Below are positions 49,025 through 60,646 of a stretch of DNA of 64,000 nt, in pieces (within the stretch, counting starts at the first letter, position 1; every line of letters begins with the position of its first letter). Origin of the DNA: Onthophagus taurus (taxonomy: Eukaryota > Arthropoda > Insecta > Coleoptera > Scarabaeidae); contig NC_091970.1 of NCBI RefSeq assembly GCF_036711975.1, positions 5,029,501 to 5,093,500 on the forward strand. Direction: 5' to 3'. The notes beneath the pieces were generated by a model. It had not been told where the DNA came from, searched no databases, and saw only the letters and a list, made by a program, of their open reading frames with translations. Made by a program: the position numbers and the translations under genes.

Positions 49025-51990
49025 TGTATAAGTATCTAAACAATCAACTCTGAGAAATAGTACGAATTTCTTTGGTGTAATACTCAAAGTTGAATAAATA
49101 ATAATCATACTCACTTATTCCAATGTTAATTGATTCAATGTTGTCAATGATGGTTTCTTCTTAGTTGGTAATAATTCGTGTTTCAGATGATGTACCAATT
49201 TCCAATGAAATAATAGAACGCTATAATAATAAAAAATCCAAAGTATTACAAATAATTGAATTTAAGTAATTAATAAAAAATTAATTTTTCTTTGTTAATT
49301 TTTTAGATCAAGTTTAAAGAAACTATAAATAGTTAAACAGGTGAATCATTGAACATTTAAAGTTTTGATTATGTTTACAAATAAACGGTTACGCACGTGA
49401 TGTTATGGAAAATGTCGCAGTTGTTGAACTTAATCGGCGGTTATTGAATTAGCGGAGTCAATGTCGCGATAAACCCGCGACCTTTTTGATATGAGAAAAT
49501 AAAAAAAAGGATGTTCGATCGTTTTATTAAATTACGGACAAGTACGAAGAACCTTGAAACATTTCCTACGCCTTCGACCAAATCCTAAACACTACATGAG
49601 TCCAAATATTTACGTTCGAACCGAAAAGATCCATACGTTTCCCACCGAGTTTTATGGCTAAATTCTAACATTCATCTTAGTTATTTTAATTTTCTTTTCT
49701 TTATTTCAAAATCACGTGTTTGGCGTCTCTATTTTCTTTACAATCGCCATTTAACCTTCGCAATTCTTGCAGTTTCTAACTGTTCTGTTACTATGTTAAT
49801 AAACAATGGGTGATTGTGGGTAAACGGGTGATTTCTTTTTTAAAGTTGTGGAGTCGTCTGGGAGCCTTTAAACAGGTAAAAAAGGATTTCTAAAAATACT
49901 TAAAAAAGGGTAAATAGTGTCATAAATGCTTATTGTAATAATTGTTGATTTAAAAAGAAATTCTTTTTCGATTAGGTAATTAAATTTAATAATTATAATC
50001 TCTTTCTTCGGTGTAATTGCTTCGAATATCTCCTGTAGAACGTAAACGAGTAGTATCGACCTTGGTTTCGAAAACACCCATCTGACATTTACGATCTCGC
50101 CGCAATAAACAAGGCCACGGCGTCTCCATATCTTTCGCCAAGGAGGAGTTCCCCCCGAGACGAATTTATTATCTATTTAAGTATTAAACGGTGGGCGCCA
50201 GGAAGTGGAAAACCGAGAACCCAGAAGAAGAAGTTAACGAAGAAGCTGTTTACCAACAGCTCCTTTTTCTTTTTTACCCCTCCTACTTCTTCATCTCGAT
50301 CAGTTCGTGTTTTATATTTAGCCTCCGTGGGTTTAACAAGCCCGGTTTCCGCCGAAGAGACGCCAATCGAATTTCACTCCTCCGGGGATTGCGACACTTT
50401 GGCATTCCCCGGAGGACAACAACATCCGGGTATTTAAAAAAAAAGAAATTCTTTTTATTTACTTAAAAAGACACTTATTAGTATCTTTTAGGTTTCGTTT
50501 GAAAATGTTCTTAAGACCCAGATGTAGCTCCGAGCCAACTTTAACATCCTCCGGTTCTATTTAGAACGTCTCGAGCGTGAACGGAATGATGCCAACTGGG
50601 CGCATGCTGGGCGCGCTTTCGGTACGACACACGAATGGCGAAGAAGTAGAGTGTTTACACACCGATGAGGTCATTAACACACTGTGGCTACTTTACTTTG
50701 TCGATAGTTGCACAACAAGTTAGAAGAACTTTTCTGTACCGACTCAAATCCGTTTAAGTGGAAACGTTTAAATTAAATTAAAGCCCACATCAAACAAAGA
50801 CCCATATGTTTTCGTCCAATTTATCGCCCGTGGGGATTTGCGGTGAATTTAATAAACCCTAAATTGGATTTTCTTTATTTCCCTTGGGTTGCAATCAAAT
50901 AGATTACATTTATCGTTACCCCAAGGGGATTTGTTTTATTTTATTTACTTTCATTACAGCAAATGAAGATTAATTTTTTTACTGTCAAATTGACGTTGAC
51001 GTAATCGACTTTTAGGTTATGTTGAATTTAAACATACATATATACTTCTTTATAAAATTTTAACTTACACAACTAAAACTCTTACCAAATTAAATCTTGA
51101 TTCTTCTTTTATAATTTAATCAAATTGAAGAAAAAGTAGACACAAACTGAATTAATCGCGTTGAAATTACGATAAAATAATAACTCGTTTATAAGTACTC
51201 GTAATAACAAACGTGAAGTTAGCCACTTTACCACATCTTTAAGGTAGTACTCGTAGATGGAGCTAATAGTATAATAATATAATAGTATTTTAGTTTTTGT
51301 TATATTTGTTTATTTGAAATAGATGAAATTGTTTTAGTTATCTCAAGAATATCTTAAAAAATTAATATTATTAATTTAATTGATTTTATCACCTGAAATT
51401 TTAATCTTCAATTTCTTGTCATTTTGAGGTTCTTGTGTCAAATGTCAAAATGACATTTACGATTTTGTTGTCAAACTAAAATGAATAAAATTTTGTTACA
51501 AAGTAAAATTAAAAAGGATTTTTGGAGGAATTGGGTCAAAATTAAAATCTATTTGCTTTGTTTGAGGTCACCGAGAAATTAAAAGTCTTTTTCCAATCGA
51601 ATAAAGGCCGATTTATCGTCGTCTACGTTAAGCAAGGTTAGAAAACAAGGTTTTCTTCAATTAGAGCAACATCAAAATCATCTGATAAATATTTATGGAC
51701 AGCTGTACGTGTTTCGCTTCGTCCCTCTTCGTTTTATTCTTCGAAGTCGCTCTCAAAATAAGAAGCTCAAATCTCCTTGTATACCGTTGCAAAGTTAACA
51801 AGAAATTGGTGAAGAAGTGATCAAGAAACTGTTTTAGAATTAACTTAAGTGAATTTAAAATCAGCCGAGAATAAAGAAAAATAAAAAAATCTCGTTAAAT
51901 CCTTAATTGTCGATTTTGTAAGAACGGTTTTTCCTCGAGTTTACCGTTTTTTACGGCTCATTGTTTGATTGCGATACTCGCGCGTCATGC
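49025..51990. other. gene-free region, right part
   Basis: No gene recognised. Within it 50100-50760 is less AT-rich than the flanks and contains a 9-bp perfect hairpin (50379-50414), CG-rich words and polypyrimidine stretches, and so could be a cis-regulatory block for the Fog-like gene downstream. An AGGTTATGTTG motif lies near 51014. Confidence 0.35.
50379..50414. repeat. GC-rich hairpin
   Basis: CTCCGGGGA (50379-50387) and TCCCCGGAG (50406-50414) are perfect reverse complements around an 18-base loop, in a CG-richer island. Confidence 0.4.
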
Positions 51991-51992
51991 GT

Positions 51993-52029
51993 TATATAAA
52001 CGATTTCTTCTTTAAACAATAAATCAGAT
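51993..52029 (+). promoter_or_regulatory. TATA + initiator, likely promoter of the Fog-like gene
   Basis: TATATAAA (51993-52000) is followed by TCAGAT (52024-52029; A at 52026), a 33-bp spacing that fits an insect TATA/Inr promoter. The transcript would need a 5' UTR intron ending at the strong acceptor TTTTGCAG at 52867. I cannot place the matching donor with confidence. Confidence 0.45.
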
Positions 52030-52951
52030 TTTCTTTTCAAAGTAGTGTTTCATTATTTTTAACTAGCAGGAATGTTGAGTAGATATTTTGAGATAAAATA
52101 AGAACCCGTTAATCGGTATGACGACAATGACTTCGGAACAAGAAGGAAGCGGAATCGCGATCGATTTCTCTCTTAAAAAGTAAAACTTGAAAAGAGAAAT
52201 TTTTCCGTCTCGGTCCGACAACAACGAATCGGTTTCTTCCTGATACCGTTGCAACTTAACATCAAAAGAAACGATTTATCAAACGAAAAGGCCGTTAATC
52301 AAAGTTATTTACGAAGAATTTCATTAAAAGGTTACATTTGAAACTGTGCTAAGAAGAAATTTTATAAGGTTTTTAAAAAGCAATAACAATAAACCGGGAG
52401 CGGGCTGGTTTCGCTCAAAATCGGTGATTAACTGGCTAATAATTAGCGGATTTGTTTGGGTTTTAGGGAACCTGGCCTATATTAATTAACAGTAATTAAA
52501 TTGGGATCGTATAAACACGAGATTTTGGCATTAACCGGATCTTATTATTATTTTTTTTAATTTTAATCAAAAAACATCTATTTTATTTTTTAGGTTATCT
52601 TTTAATTGTCATTTTTATTGAAACGTCAATAAAATTGCCAACCTAAATTTCATAAAAATCAAAGTTACCAAAATAATTCAATTTTGAGGTTTTAATGGTA
52701 CTCATAAAATTATTTATGTGGATTAATTAATTAATATAAGCTGATACCAATGTATAATAACATATTAAAATTTAAAAACACAAAGATCTCTCGATACCTT
52801 TCCAGGTGTTATTTGGCATCCTTCCAAAAAAACATTTTTTTAATAACCGCTCTCTTATATTTTGCAGGAACCGGACGAGAGCAGACACAGTCAGCGACCG
52901 ACTCCGGAGCCGTTCAAATCACAACAAAAAAAAATAAAGATAAATTTCAAG

Positions 52952-54799
52952 ATGCAACTGGCTCATCTGGCTCTAGTACTTCTCTCCGTGACATCATCGA
53001 TTCCCGGTCATCCAACAAAACCGTTGGATGAACGAAGTACCGAGCTTGCATGGCTCATTCTTGTCCAGAACAACGAAACCGATAGTGGACCACGGAGAAG
53101 AGTTGTTCCAAAATCGGTGTTTATCGCGCCAAATTTCGATCGACCCTGCCCAAATGGCATGAAAAAAGTTAATGGGGTTTGCAGAACTTCGCACGAATTG
53201 AACACCGTGGAACAATTAGATTTTTTGTACCAAAAGTTACAATTACAATTGGGGGGGTCTATCAACGATGGTCCCGCACAATTTCATATTCCAATACCGA
53301 GGGAAACTCATGATGATTCTAATTTTGATTCCGGTAAGTTTTCAAAAACCAATTCTACAAAAAAAATCAAAATTTTAATTGAAATTAACTTACCCAGAAG
53401 TTTATACGTTAAGTTCATATTATTGTAATTGCGTACCAAATTTGAGGTTGTATACGTGCAACTTAATTTCATCAAGTTGATGAATTTATCATCACTGAAA
53501 TAAACTTTATCGTCGTTCTCAACTAATTGAGGTTAAAACTGACAGTTCAATTAAAACATAGATAACCTCACTTATTATTTGGCGAAAAGAAAATGTTTGA
53601 TGAAAATTTTCGGTAAAATTTCAATTTTCCATCTCATCCAAGCCGGAAAATGGAATTTTAATCGATATGTAACGTCTAAATCGAAAATGTTATCCAAAAA
53701 CTGCGCACTAAAAATTTAAGTTGTCAAAAATTTAATTTGATTTTGTGATGATAGAGGGCTCTAGGTAATTATTACGCAGAAATTAAGATTATAATTATAA
53801 ATTAATTTATTAAAAATGTCCGCCTATAAATTTAATTCATAAAAAAAATGATGTATTTGAAATATATAGTTGAAATTAATCAAAAATATTAATAAAATAA
53901 ATTTTGTTTATGTTGGTTATACTTTTAAATACGCGATTGATTCACAATAAATAAATCGAATAATTTAAATTGAGTTAATATTAGATTTAATTCTGCGTAT
54001 TTTCTTTTTAAATGTGATTAAATCAAATTGATAAATTCAAGTAAATCACTTATGTTATAAATGTGTGGTAGCCCTGTTTTTCAATTTGACAAATTGATTT
54101 ACATAACTTCACTTTTTTGGTTGTATTTGGATGAAATAAGTAATAATGAATAAATAAATGTTGTTGTAAAATCCATAACGTCCTATAAGATATGAAAATT
54201 TGTTTTCAGAGACCACGGAACGATCAATACTTTCACAGATCACAACAACGGAGGTCGGCACAACAACAGACATCACCACCATGACTCCTCCACAGGAATC
54301 GACCACAACCAACACACCTACAACCACCGAGTGGTTCACAACCGACAAACAAACCACCACGGAACCGATTTTCACAACGACAACAACGGGAACGACGATA
54401 ACATCAACGGAAACGATAATAGATTCTACTACGACAGAAATACCCCAATACACGGCAGAAACCGACTCGTTCACAACGTTCACGGTTCCGTTGGTTTATG
54501 GAGATGAAAAGACGGATAATTTTGGCTCTCCGATAAGCACGGATTTGTTTGGAATGGTAAACGATAATGATAATTTGCAATATCATGATGTTTTTGCTTC
54601 ATATAGTAGACCGGAAAGGGATCACCGATACTTTAATCACCGGAATAGGGATAAAAATTTGTGGAAATTTAACCCCCCGTGGCGGGAAACACCTGATAAT
54701 ACCGTTGTTTTAGTTCCGAAGAGGAATAATGACCAGGACAGTTTGTACCGGAGGTTATTACATGAACAATTATCGTATCTTCTTCGAAAGAATAGATGA
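52952..54799 (+). CDS. secreted Thr-rich (mucin-like) protein, Folded gastrulation-like N-terminus
   Basis: Coding exons 52952-53333 and 54210-54799 (junction G/AG) give 323 residues. An acceptor at 52867 shows that a 5' UTR exon lies upstream; the ATG is the first in-frame one after it. Signal peptide MQLAHLALVLLSVTSSIPG, then a compact conserved-looking block: LAWLILVQN, RRRVVPKSVFIAP, CPNGMKKVNGVC and LYQKLQLQL. The second exon begins with about 90 residues dominated by Thr (runs such as TTTEVGTTTDITT, EPIFTTTTTGTTI), a probable O-glycosylated mucin stretch, and ends in a basic, non-mucin tail (LLHEQLSYLLRKNR). This order recalls the insect morphogen Fog, a secreted GPCR ligand for cell-shape change with a short N-terminal domain and a glycosylated body. 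The match is from memory of the family layout, so it is tentative. A large gene-free upstream region suits a developmental gene. Confidence 0.75.
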
Positions 54800-54826
54800 T
54801 AACACTAAACTAAATTGAGGAAAAGT

Positions 54827-54832
54827 AATAAA
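54827..54832 (+). terminator. polyadenylation signal candidate, Fog-like gene
   Basis: AATAAA 27 bp after the stop. A cluster of further AATAAA words lies at 55180-55200, so a longer 3' UTR is possible. 54833-55345 holds no gene. Confidence 0.4.
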
Positions 54833-55345
54833 CTGAAAAATTATCGTGTGTAAATATTCACTCGCTATAAATCTAATTGATTACTATTATTATTATTATT
54901 ACAAATGTTATAATTTGTCTGTATTTATTTATTTATTTGATTAGATCCTTCTATATATATATTTTTTTCAATTTTATTTAATTGTACATATCATCTCCAG
55001 TATTTCATGTACTTACTATTTACCATGTTCGAATAAACTTATCCCACAGAGAAGTGCCAAAAAATCACACATCACATCTTTTTTTGTAACTATGTTGTAA
55101 GATATCTATGTGTATTATTAATATATTATATGTGTAACAAAGTCTATATATATTTGTAAATGTACAACTTTATTAATTAATAATAAAAATAAACAAATAA
55201 AAACATGACTGTTTATTATTATGTCATTATTATTGTTGTTAGATACATTTCAAGTCTTAAAAGAATAGAAAAACTTTTAATTAACTCTTTCCGCTTAAGC
55301 GAGTACAAATAACTTAATTATTTGTTAAAAACTATAATTAATTAA

Positions 55346-55741
55346 CTAAACTCCTTCATCGTTTAAATAAGATGTAGCTATTCTTTCGAGATCGTCCAGA
55401 CTCAAACTTCGCACCTTCTCCTGAAAATCTTTCATAAACTCCTCAATAATCACGTTCGTTTGATCTTCCGTGTAATAATTTTTAAAGAACCTCGCCAAAA
55501 CCACATTAAGAGACTCCGGTTTCTTAATCACTAAATGTAACTTAGTCCCATCTTTTATTAATGGATAAAAACTGATCGTTTTTTCGTCGAGGAGTGGTTT
55601 ACCGTACAAAATTAGGGTTTGTTGTGCTGTTGGAACTTTTAGGTCTGTCTCAATTTGTTTCTTAACCTCGCGGATTTTCGTATTTTCGTGCACTTCCATT
55701 ATACAACCGTCACCTCGTATCACTTTAATGAATATTTTCAT
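55346..55741 (-). CDS. Ubl4a: ubiquitin-like protein 4 (Ubl4a/Get5 type)
   Basis: A single-exon 131-residue protein. Residues 1-75 are a ubiquitin-like fold (MKIFIKVIRGDGCIMEV..., LILYGKPLLDEKTISFYPLI, KLHLVIKK) without a C-terminal Gly-Gly, so it is not conjugated. Residues ~80-126 are the C-terminal TUGS-type helix bundle: VLARFFKNYYTEDQ, EEFMKDFQEK and LSLDDLERIATSYL line up with human UBL4A (VLARHF..., LTLDDIERLASRFL). In the family this protein works in the BAG6-GET4-UBL4A complex, which hands tail-anchored membrane proteins to GET3/TRC40. At 131 residues it is slightly shorter than the human protein (157) because the linker is short. It lies head to head with MRM2, 188 bp apart. Confidence 0.9.
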   Translation of the reverse strand: MKIFIKVIRGDGCIMEVHENTKIREVKKQIETDLKVPTAQQTLILYGKPLLDEKTISFYPLIKDGTKLHLVIKKPESLNVVLARFFKNYYTEDQTNVIIEEFMKDFQEKVRSLSLDDLERIATSYLNDEGV

Positions 55742-55929
55742 TTCAAACGGTTTATTTTAACGAAACTGAATAAGATTTATCTAAAAAAATCTAAATTTGA
55801 CGTGATATTGAAGTTTAATGTCGCTTGTGTCAAATTATTTTAAGGTTATGTTGGCGTTCGCAACCCGTTTTACACCCAAGCTAAAGTGGTTGCATATTTC
55901 GATATTTTTAGGTTAAGTTATTAATAAAA
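55742..55929. promoter_or_regulatory. compact bidirectional promoter, Ubl4a / MRM2
   Basis: Only 188 bp separate the two divergent start codons, so the 5' UTRs and the promoter must share this space. It contains one AAGGTTATGTTG motif (55842) and no TATA box in either direction, as usual for paired housekeeping genes. Confidence 0.6.
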
Positions 55930-56693
55930 ATGTTTAAAAAATATGTTCGATTTATTTCCACGACTTTAATTAAGCAAAAAGTCGTACCGAATAATTTAAA
56001 AGGCAAAAAAGTGAGTTCGCAACAATGGTTAACGAGGCAATTAAACGATCCTTATGTGGAAAAAGCGAAAATGATGAATTATAGGTTAGAAAACAAAATT
56101 AAAAACTTATTGTTTATATAAATTAATTCTTTTCTAGGTGTAGGAGTGCTTTTAAATTGATCGAAATGAACGATAAATACAATTTTCTTCAACCAAAAAA
56201 TATAGTTATTGATTGTGGCGCTTCTCCGGGATCTTGGACTCAAGTTGCTATTCACAAAGTTAAATTAAAAAACGAAGGAGTTGTTATTGCCATCGATAAA
56301 CAACAAATTTACCCAATTGAGGGTGCAATAATATTTGGAAATTCTGATTTTACCAACGCCGAAACTCAAGGGAACATCTTAAAAATTCTTCAAGGTGAAA
56401 AAGTGGACGTTGTTTTATCGGATATGGCCCCAAGTGCTACAGGAATTAAAGAAATGGACGATGAGAATATTTTAAAGTTATGTTACAGTGTTTTAAGGTT
56501 TGCGATCATTAACGGGAAAAAAGGTGGAACAATTTTGGTTAAGATGTGGCAGTGTGGAGAATCGAAACAATTCGAGAGTGATCTTTTAAAGTTTTACGAC
56601 AATGTTAAGATAATTAAACCAAAATCAAGCCGGAAAGATTCGAGTGAAATTTATTTTTTAGGGAGAGGTTTTAAAGGGGTTCTAAATCAATAA
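55930..56693 (+). CDS. Mrm2: mitochondrial rRNA 2'-O-methyltransferase (MRM2, RrmJ/FtsJ family)
   Basis: Exons 55930-56084 and 56138-56693 give 236 residues. A basic, Arg/Lys/Ser-rich start (MFKKYVRFISTTLIKQK) fits a mitochondrial presequence. The methyltransferase core has the SAM-binding motif DCGASPGSWTQVA and the complete FtsJ K-D-K-E tetrad: Lys in RSAFKLIE, Asp in LSDMAPSATG, Lys in ILVKMWQCGE and Glu in SSEIYFLGRGF. Family members methylate a uridine ribose in the large-subunit rRNA; MRM2 acts on mitochondrial 16S rRNA. The presequence and the WLTRQLNDPYVEKA block favour MRM2 over the nucleolar (SPB1) or tRNA (FTSJ1) relatives. The gene shares its promoter with Ubl4a and appears intact. 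Confidence 0.94.
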
Positions 56694-56893
56694 TTTTTTC
56701 TAAAATAAAATAAATATTTATTAAATGTTGTTGTTATTTAATAAACATGAATCGTATTTATTATTTTAATTTTTTTCAATTAAATTGAGGTTATGTTGAT
56801 TAATTGAATTAAGGTTATGTTGATTAATTGATAATTACGTATTTTAATTTTAATAAATTCACATAATATTTAAAATTTACGAGTTAATAACAC

Positions 56894-58378
56894 TTATATT
56901 TTGTAATAATGTTTATTAGCGAAATATTTAGCTGCAATTCCAATAAAAATTACAATGGAAATACAAACTAACCTCTTTAACGGCGCGTAATTTCGCTTTT
57001 TTAACAAAGTTGTTAAAAAGTTTAATTTGAAATCGTTATAAGGTGGATATCGAGCTGAAGAAATGTTTTCGACGATTGGATTAAAACTTTTTTGAAGACA
57101 ACTTTTTTTATGTGTAAATGTATCGAAGGAGTATTTTCCGTGATAATGTCCCATTCCGGAATATCCAACTCCACCGAATGGTAACGAAGGTGTAAGGAAA
57201 TGCATTAATGTATCGTTTATTACGACCCCTCCCGCGGATATTTCCTCCAAGAAGTGATCAATAATTTTTTGGTGTGATGAAAAAATGTATAAAGCTAGAG
57301 GTTTTTCTCGGGATTTTATGAATCTGATAGCTTCTTCGTGAGTTCCTACACTAATAATTGGGAGGATTGGCCCAAAAATTTCTTCTTGCATAATCGGATC
57401 GGTTGGTTTTACTTCAGTGATGATCGTTGGTGATATAAAATTTTCTGTGGAATCCGTTTCACCACCGATAACAATGTTTGTGTTTTTTATTAAATTAGTG
57501 AGCCTCTCAAACTGTTTGTTATTAATTATTCTGCAATAATCAGGCGATTGTTTCGGGTTTTCCCCATAAAATTCTTTCAAAACTTTTTTAGAAATCTCCA
57601 AAAAATTCTTTTCCACTTCTTTATTACACAAGATATAATCTGGAGCTATACAAGTTTGTCCAGCATTAACACATTTACCCCACAAAATTCTTTTAACTGT
57701 TAGTTCCATGTTAACAGCATCATCAATATAAACAGGACTTTTTCCACCTAACTCTAACGTAACGGGGGTTAAGTGCTTATTTGCGGCTGCATGAACGATT
57801 CGACCAACAACTGTTGAGCCGGTATAAAAGATATAATCAAATCTTTCTTCTAAAAGAGCCGTCGTTTCGGGGATACCCCCACAAACGACTTTGTAGCATT
57901 CATAATCGAGATATTTCGGGATTAATCTTTCAAAAATCTTGGCTGACTCAGCGGCTACTTCAGATGGTTTTAAAATAACGCAATTCCCAGCCGCGATAGC
58001 GCCGATTGCGGGTGCCCCTAAGAGTTGCATCGGATAATTCCAAGTCCCCACAATCAAAACAACCCCATAAGGTTCCTTATAAATGTAAACACCATCGAAT
58101 AAATTAGCCACATCTTTAGTTGGGGTGTCAGGTTTCGACCATTTCTCAACATTCATTAAAAACTCTTTTATCTCATTTGTAACAACGTTAATCTCACCTG
58201 TAAGTGATTCTTGTTTGCATTTTGATAAATCTTTTTTTAGAGCTTCCAAAATATCTTCTGTATTCTCTTCATATAATCTTAAAAGTCCTTTTAACGCTTT
58301 TATTCGAAACGAAATCGGCTTTGTTTTTCCATTTTCAAACACTTTTCTTGTTGATTCCACCAATTCTTTATAAGACAT
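56894..58378 (-). CDS. fatty aldehyde dehydrogenase, ALDH3 family (copy 1)
   Basis: An uninterrupted frame of 494 residues. NAD(P)-dependent oxidation of long-chain aldehydes to acids is the family reaction. The general base Glu209 ([10 protein letters not shown]) and catalytic Cys243 ([11 protein letters not shown]) are in place, as are the cofactor motifs GTWNYP, LKPSE and FYTGST and the C-terminal block [20 protein letters not shown]. The tail ends in a hydrophobic helix ([16 protein letters not shown]) followed by KHYYKI, the hallmark of the membrane-anchored ALDH3A2-type enzyme of the ER. A minus-strand acceptor (TTATTCACAG) 12 bp before the ATG suggests a 5' UTR intron. It is head to head with a paralogue at 60647. 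The 200-bp gap to MRM2 downstream contains two GGTTATGTTGATTAATTG copies (56788-56830). Confidence 0.95.
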   Translation of the reverse strand: MSYKELVESTRKVFENGKTKPISFRIKALKGLLRLYEENTEDILEALKKDLSKCKQESLTGEINVVTNEIKEFLMNVEKWSKPDTPTKDVANLFDGVYIYKEPYGVVLIVGTWNYPMQLLGAPAIGAIAAGNCVILKPSEVAAESAKIFERLIPKYLDYECYKVVCGGIPETTALLEERFDYIFYTGSTVVGRIVHAAANKHLTPVTLELGGKSPVYIDDAVNMELTVKRILWGKCVNAGQTCIAPDYILCNKEVEKNFLEISKKVLKEFYGENPKQSPDYCRIINNKQFERLTNLIKNTNIVIGGETDSTENFISPTIITEVKPTDPIMQEEIFGPILPIISVGTHEEAIRFIKSREKPLALYIFSSHQKIIDHFLEEISAGGVVINDTLMHFLTPSLPFGGVGYSGMGHYHGKYSFDTFTHKKSCLQKSFNPIVENISSARYPPYNDFKLNFLTTLLKKRNYAPLKRLVCISIVIFIGIAAKYFANKHYYKI

Positions 58379-59289
58379 TGTTGTTTTTCTGTGAATAATA
58401 CATAAATTAATGAGGAACAGCTGGTATAAAATCGATAAATACCTTTTTCGCGTCTAATACGTGTAACTTCAACACAAGTACCACTTTCTATCTACAAATC
58501 CAAAGGCACTTTGTACAAATTACGTCAAATAGATAAGAAATCGGTGTGAAAACTTGCCGTTTCTAAACGAATACCGAAACGTTGAACAATACCATGCGAA
58601 GTATTTAAGGGAATCAATTGAGTTCGTGTTAAATTAAAGGTCATTGCTTTGTTATGTCTGGTTTTTGTTCTTTATTTGGAATGAGGTGAAGAAGTAGGTT
58701 AAGAAATTATGAATTAATAAAATCTTAACTTATAATATTTCTGTATTTACCAAGTTTTTTTACAAACAATTTATTAACAATATACGCAAAAAACTGCTGT
58801 TCATTAAATCATTTAATATGTAAATTATCTGCATAATGAGTTTGTCATGTTTTTGCATTAATTAAATATGTTACTTTTTTTAAATGAATTCTTTCAGGTG
58901 TTATCTATAAAGGTTTCTACATAAATATTTGTACGTTAAAACGGTTTAAAATGTAAGTTGTACAAAAAATAAAATTCTTAAATTAATTGTGGTATTACCC
59001 CTAACAGATAGGCAACAATGTGTACATACACAAGGACAATAATGATTAATTTTTAATGTTAAATTACTAGTAAATTTAAGGTATTTCTCCTACTGGTCGA
59101 GTTTTGGAGTTCGAACTTCCGTTCATATCATTCTCCAGTAACATAGTTTCTTTTGATTCTATTTCTTATTATATGATATCTTCCCTCTTCAGTTCCATCA
59201 AACTGCCCCGTGGTTTGTTAATTTATGAATTCACACAGTAACAAATGTGTATATGGACAAATGTTTACATATAAAACGATATTATTAAT

Positions 59290-60235
59290 TTCTCATATTG
59301 TATATCATATCGTAGATGTTGTTGGTCTCTTTTCTATACAGGTTTTAGTTTATTCGAAATTTCTGCGATTAGAGGACGAGATTTTAACTTAAACCTCAAA
59401 GTGACATAACCTTAAAAACAACATAACCTAAAAAGCTGTAACAAAAATTTTTTAATTTAATATTTAGCTAAATATTCAACAATTTTTTTAATAATTGATA
59501 TTTCGTGCAATTTTTTAAGCGAAATCATTAAAAAATAATTTAATTTTGTAAATAATTAAATAAGAACTTAAATATCAATGAATCCTTTTCAAAGGATTGC
59601 TGTCTCATCTAGGGTTTTTTTGAAATTTTTAGTAACTAGAATAAATTAAAAAGTCACAAAAAATTTTTTCCTGGTGCCTAAAATCGCATTAAATGAATAA
59701 TAGCGCAATAGAAACGTATTTTGTTTGATTTTTCGATTTAATTACACCTTTTCTTGTAATAATTTTATGAATAAATACATCAGTTAGGTTTAAATGTCAA
59801 AAAACTGTTTAATTTAGACGATTGTCATTAGATGGAGTGACCAACTATGAATGAAAATAAATAATTTTAAATTGTAAAATTAATTAAATTTGATTTATTT
59901 TTAATATCGTTATTAAATAATATTTTTTAAACATTTATTTTTAATTGAACCTAACTGGCTTCATAAAAAAATTAACCTACTCCACCGCCTTATTTGGCAT
60001 TATAACCTCAAAGAAAAATGGTTACCTTTTTTGACAAATGTCATTTTTGACAGTTAAAGTTCTTAATAATTTAACTTCAAAGTCGTTTAACTTAACTTTT
60101 TATTGACTTATTTCTAATTATTTACAGCAAAAGCGTGTAAATAAATCGAAAATATGTTAATACGTCGAGTATTATCCTCAATAATGTTGAGGTAAATTGT
60201 TTTTAATACTTGACTTTGATACTAAAATAATAATA
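59290..60235 (-). repeat. 1.25-kb repeat family, left inverted copy
   Basis: The reverse complement of this block matches, with many small changes, the DNA to the right of ALDH3 copy 2. 60235-59605 corresponds to 63080-63700; 59590-59510 to 62630-62720; 59510-59290 to 62710-62930. Read in this direction, the order (A, then part of C, then B) is one unit of the repeat that stands in tandem on the right. Shared landmarks include TAGGCACCAGGAAAA, GAATATTTAGCTAAATATT and TTAGGTTCAATTAAAAATAA-type words. No open frame is conserved between copies. Confidence 0.8.
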
Positions 60236-60407
60236 ATCTTGTTATTGTTTCCGTATAATCACACAGAATGAGACGACGAGTTTTTATCGTTTCTCTTAAG
60301 GTTCCTTTTGTATGTTTTTCTCGTGATCGAGATATGTATACCGTCATAACTCGACCATTTCGAGTACGCAAACTCAATTTTATCTAATTATAGCTGCGCA
60401 CTAACAC

Positions 60408-60414
60408 TATAAAT
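60408..60414 (+). promoter_or_regulatory. TATA box candidate for ALDH3 copy 2
   Basis: TATAAAT about 240 bp before the start codon. An acceptor-like TTTTTAG at 60635-60641, just before the ATG, suggests a 5' UTR intron, so the promoter may indeed lie at this distance. Confidence 0.4.
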
Positions 60415-60646
60415 CGCCAGTTTGGTGTTTGTACACATTGGACTTGGTTGACTTGGTTTCTTTGTTACAGAAAATCCAATTTAAAAGTAATCTTAAAGGC
60501 GCGTCTACATTTGGAGCAACTTGGAACCGTCGTCATCGAAAGAAAGCAAGTTTTGGGACTAATTGAGTTTAAACCGTCAATAAGTAATAATTGGAATAAA
60601 ATAAAATCGTTTATAAACATAATTTTTAATTTAATTTTTAGTAACC

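Larger units (their letters stand above)
58379..60646. other. region between the divergent ALDH3 genes
   Basis: Contains the 5' regions of both genes and, at about 59290-60235, an inverted copy of the 1.25 kb repeat that also lies to the right of ALDH3 copy 2. No additional gene. A TATA box for copy 2 is proposed at 60408. Confidence 0.5.

Noticed and set aside
50191-50466. 91-codon open frame
   Set aside because: It crosses polypyrimidine stretches and a hairpin. The mixed low-complexity sequence (EEEVNEEA then FLFYPSYFF) looks noncoding.
54109-54483. 124-codon minus-strand Val-rich frame
   Set aside because: It is the exact antisense of the Thr-rich mucin exon; ACN codons read as valine-type codons on the other strand.
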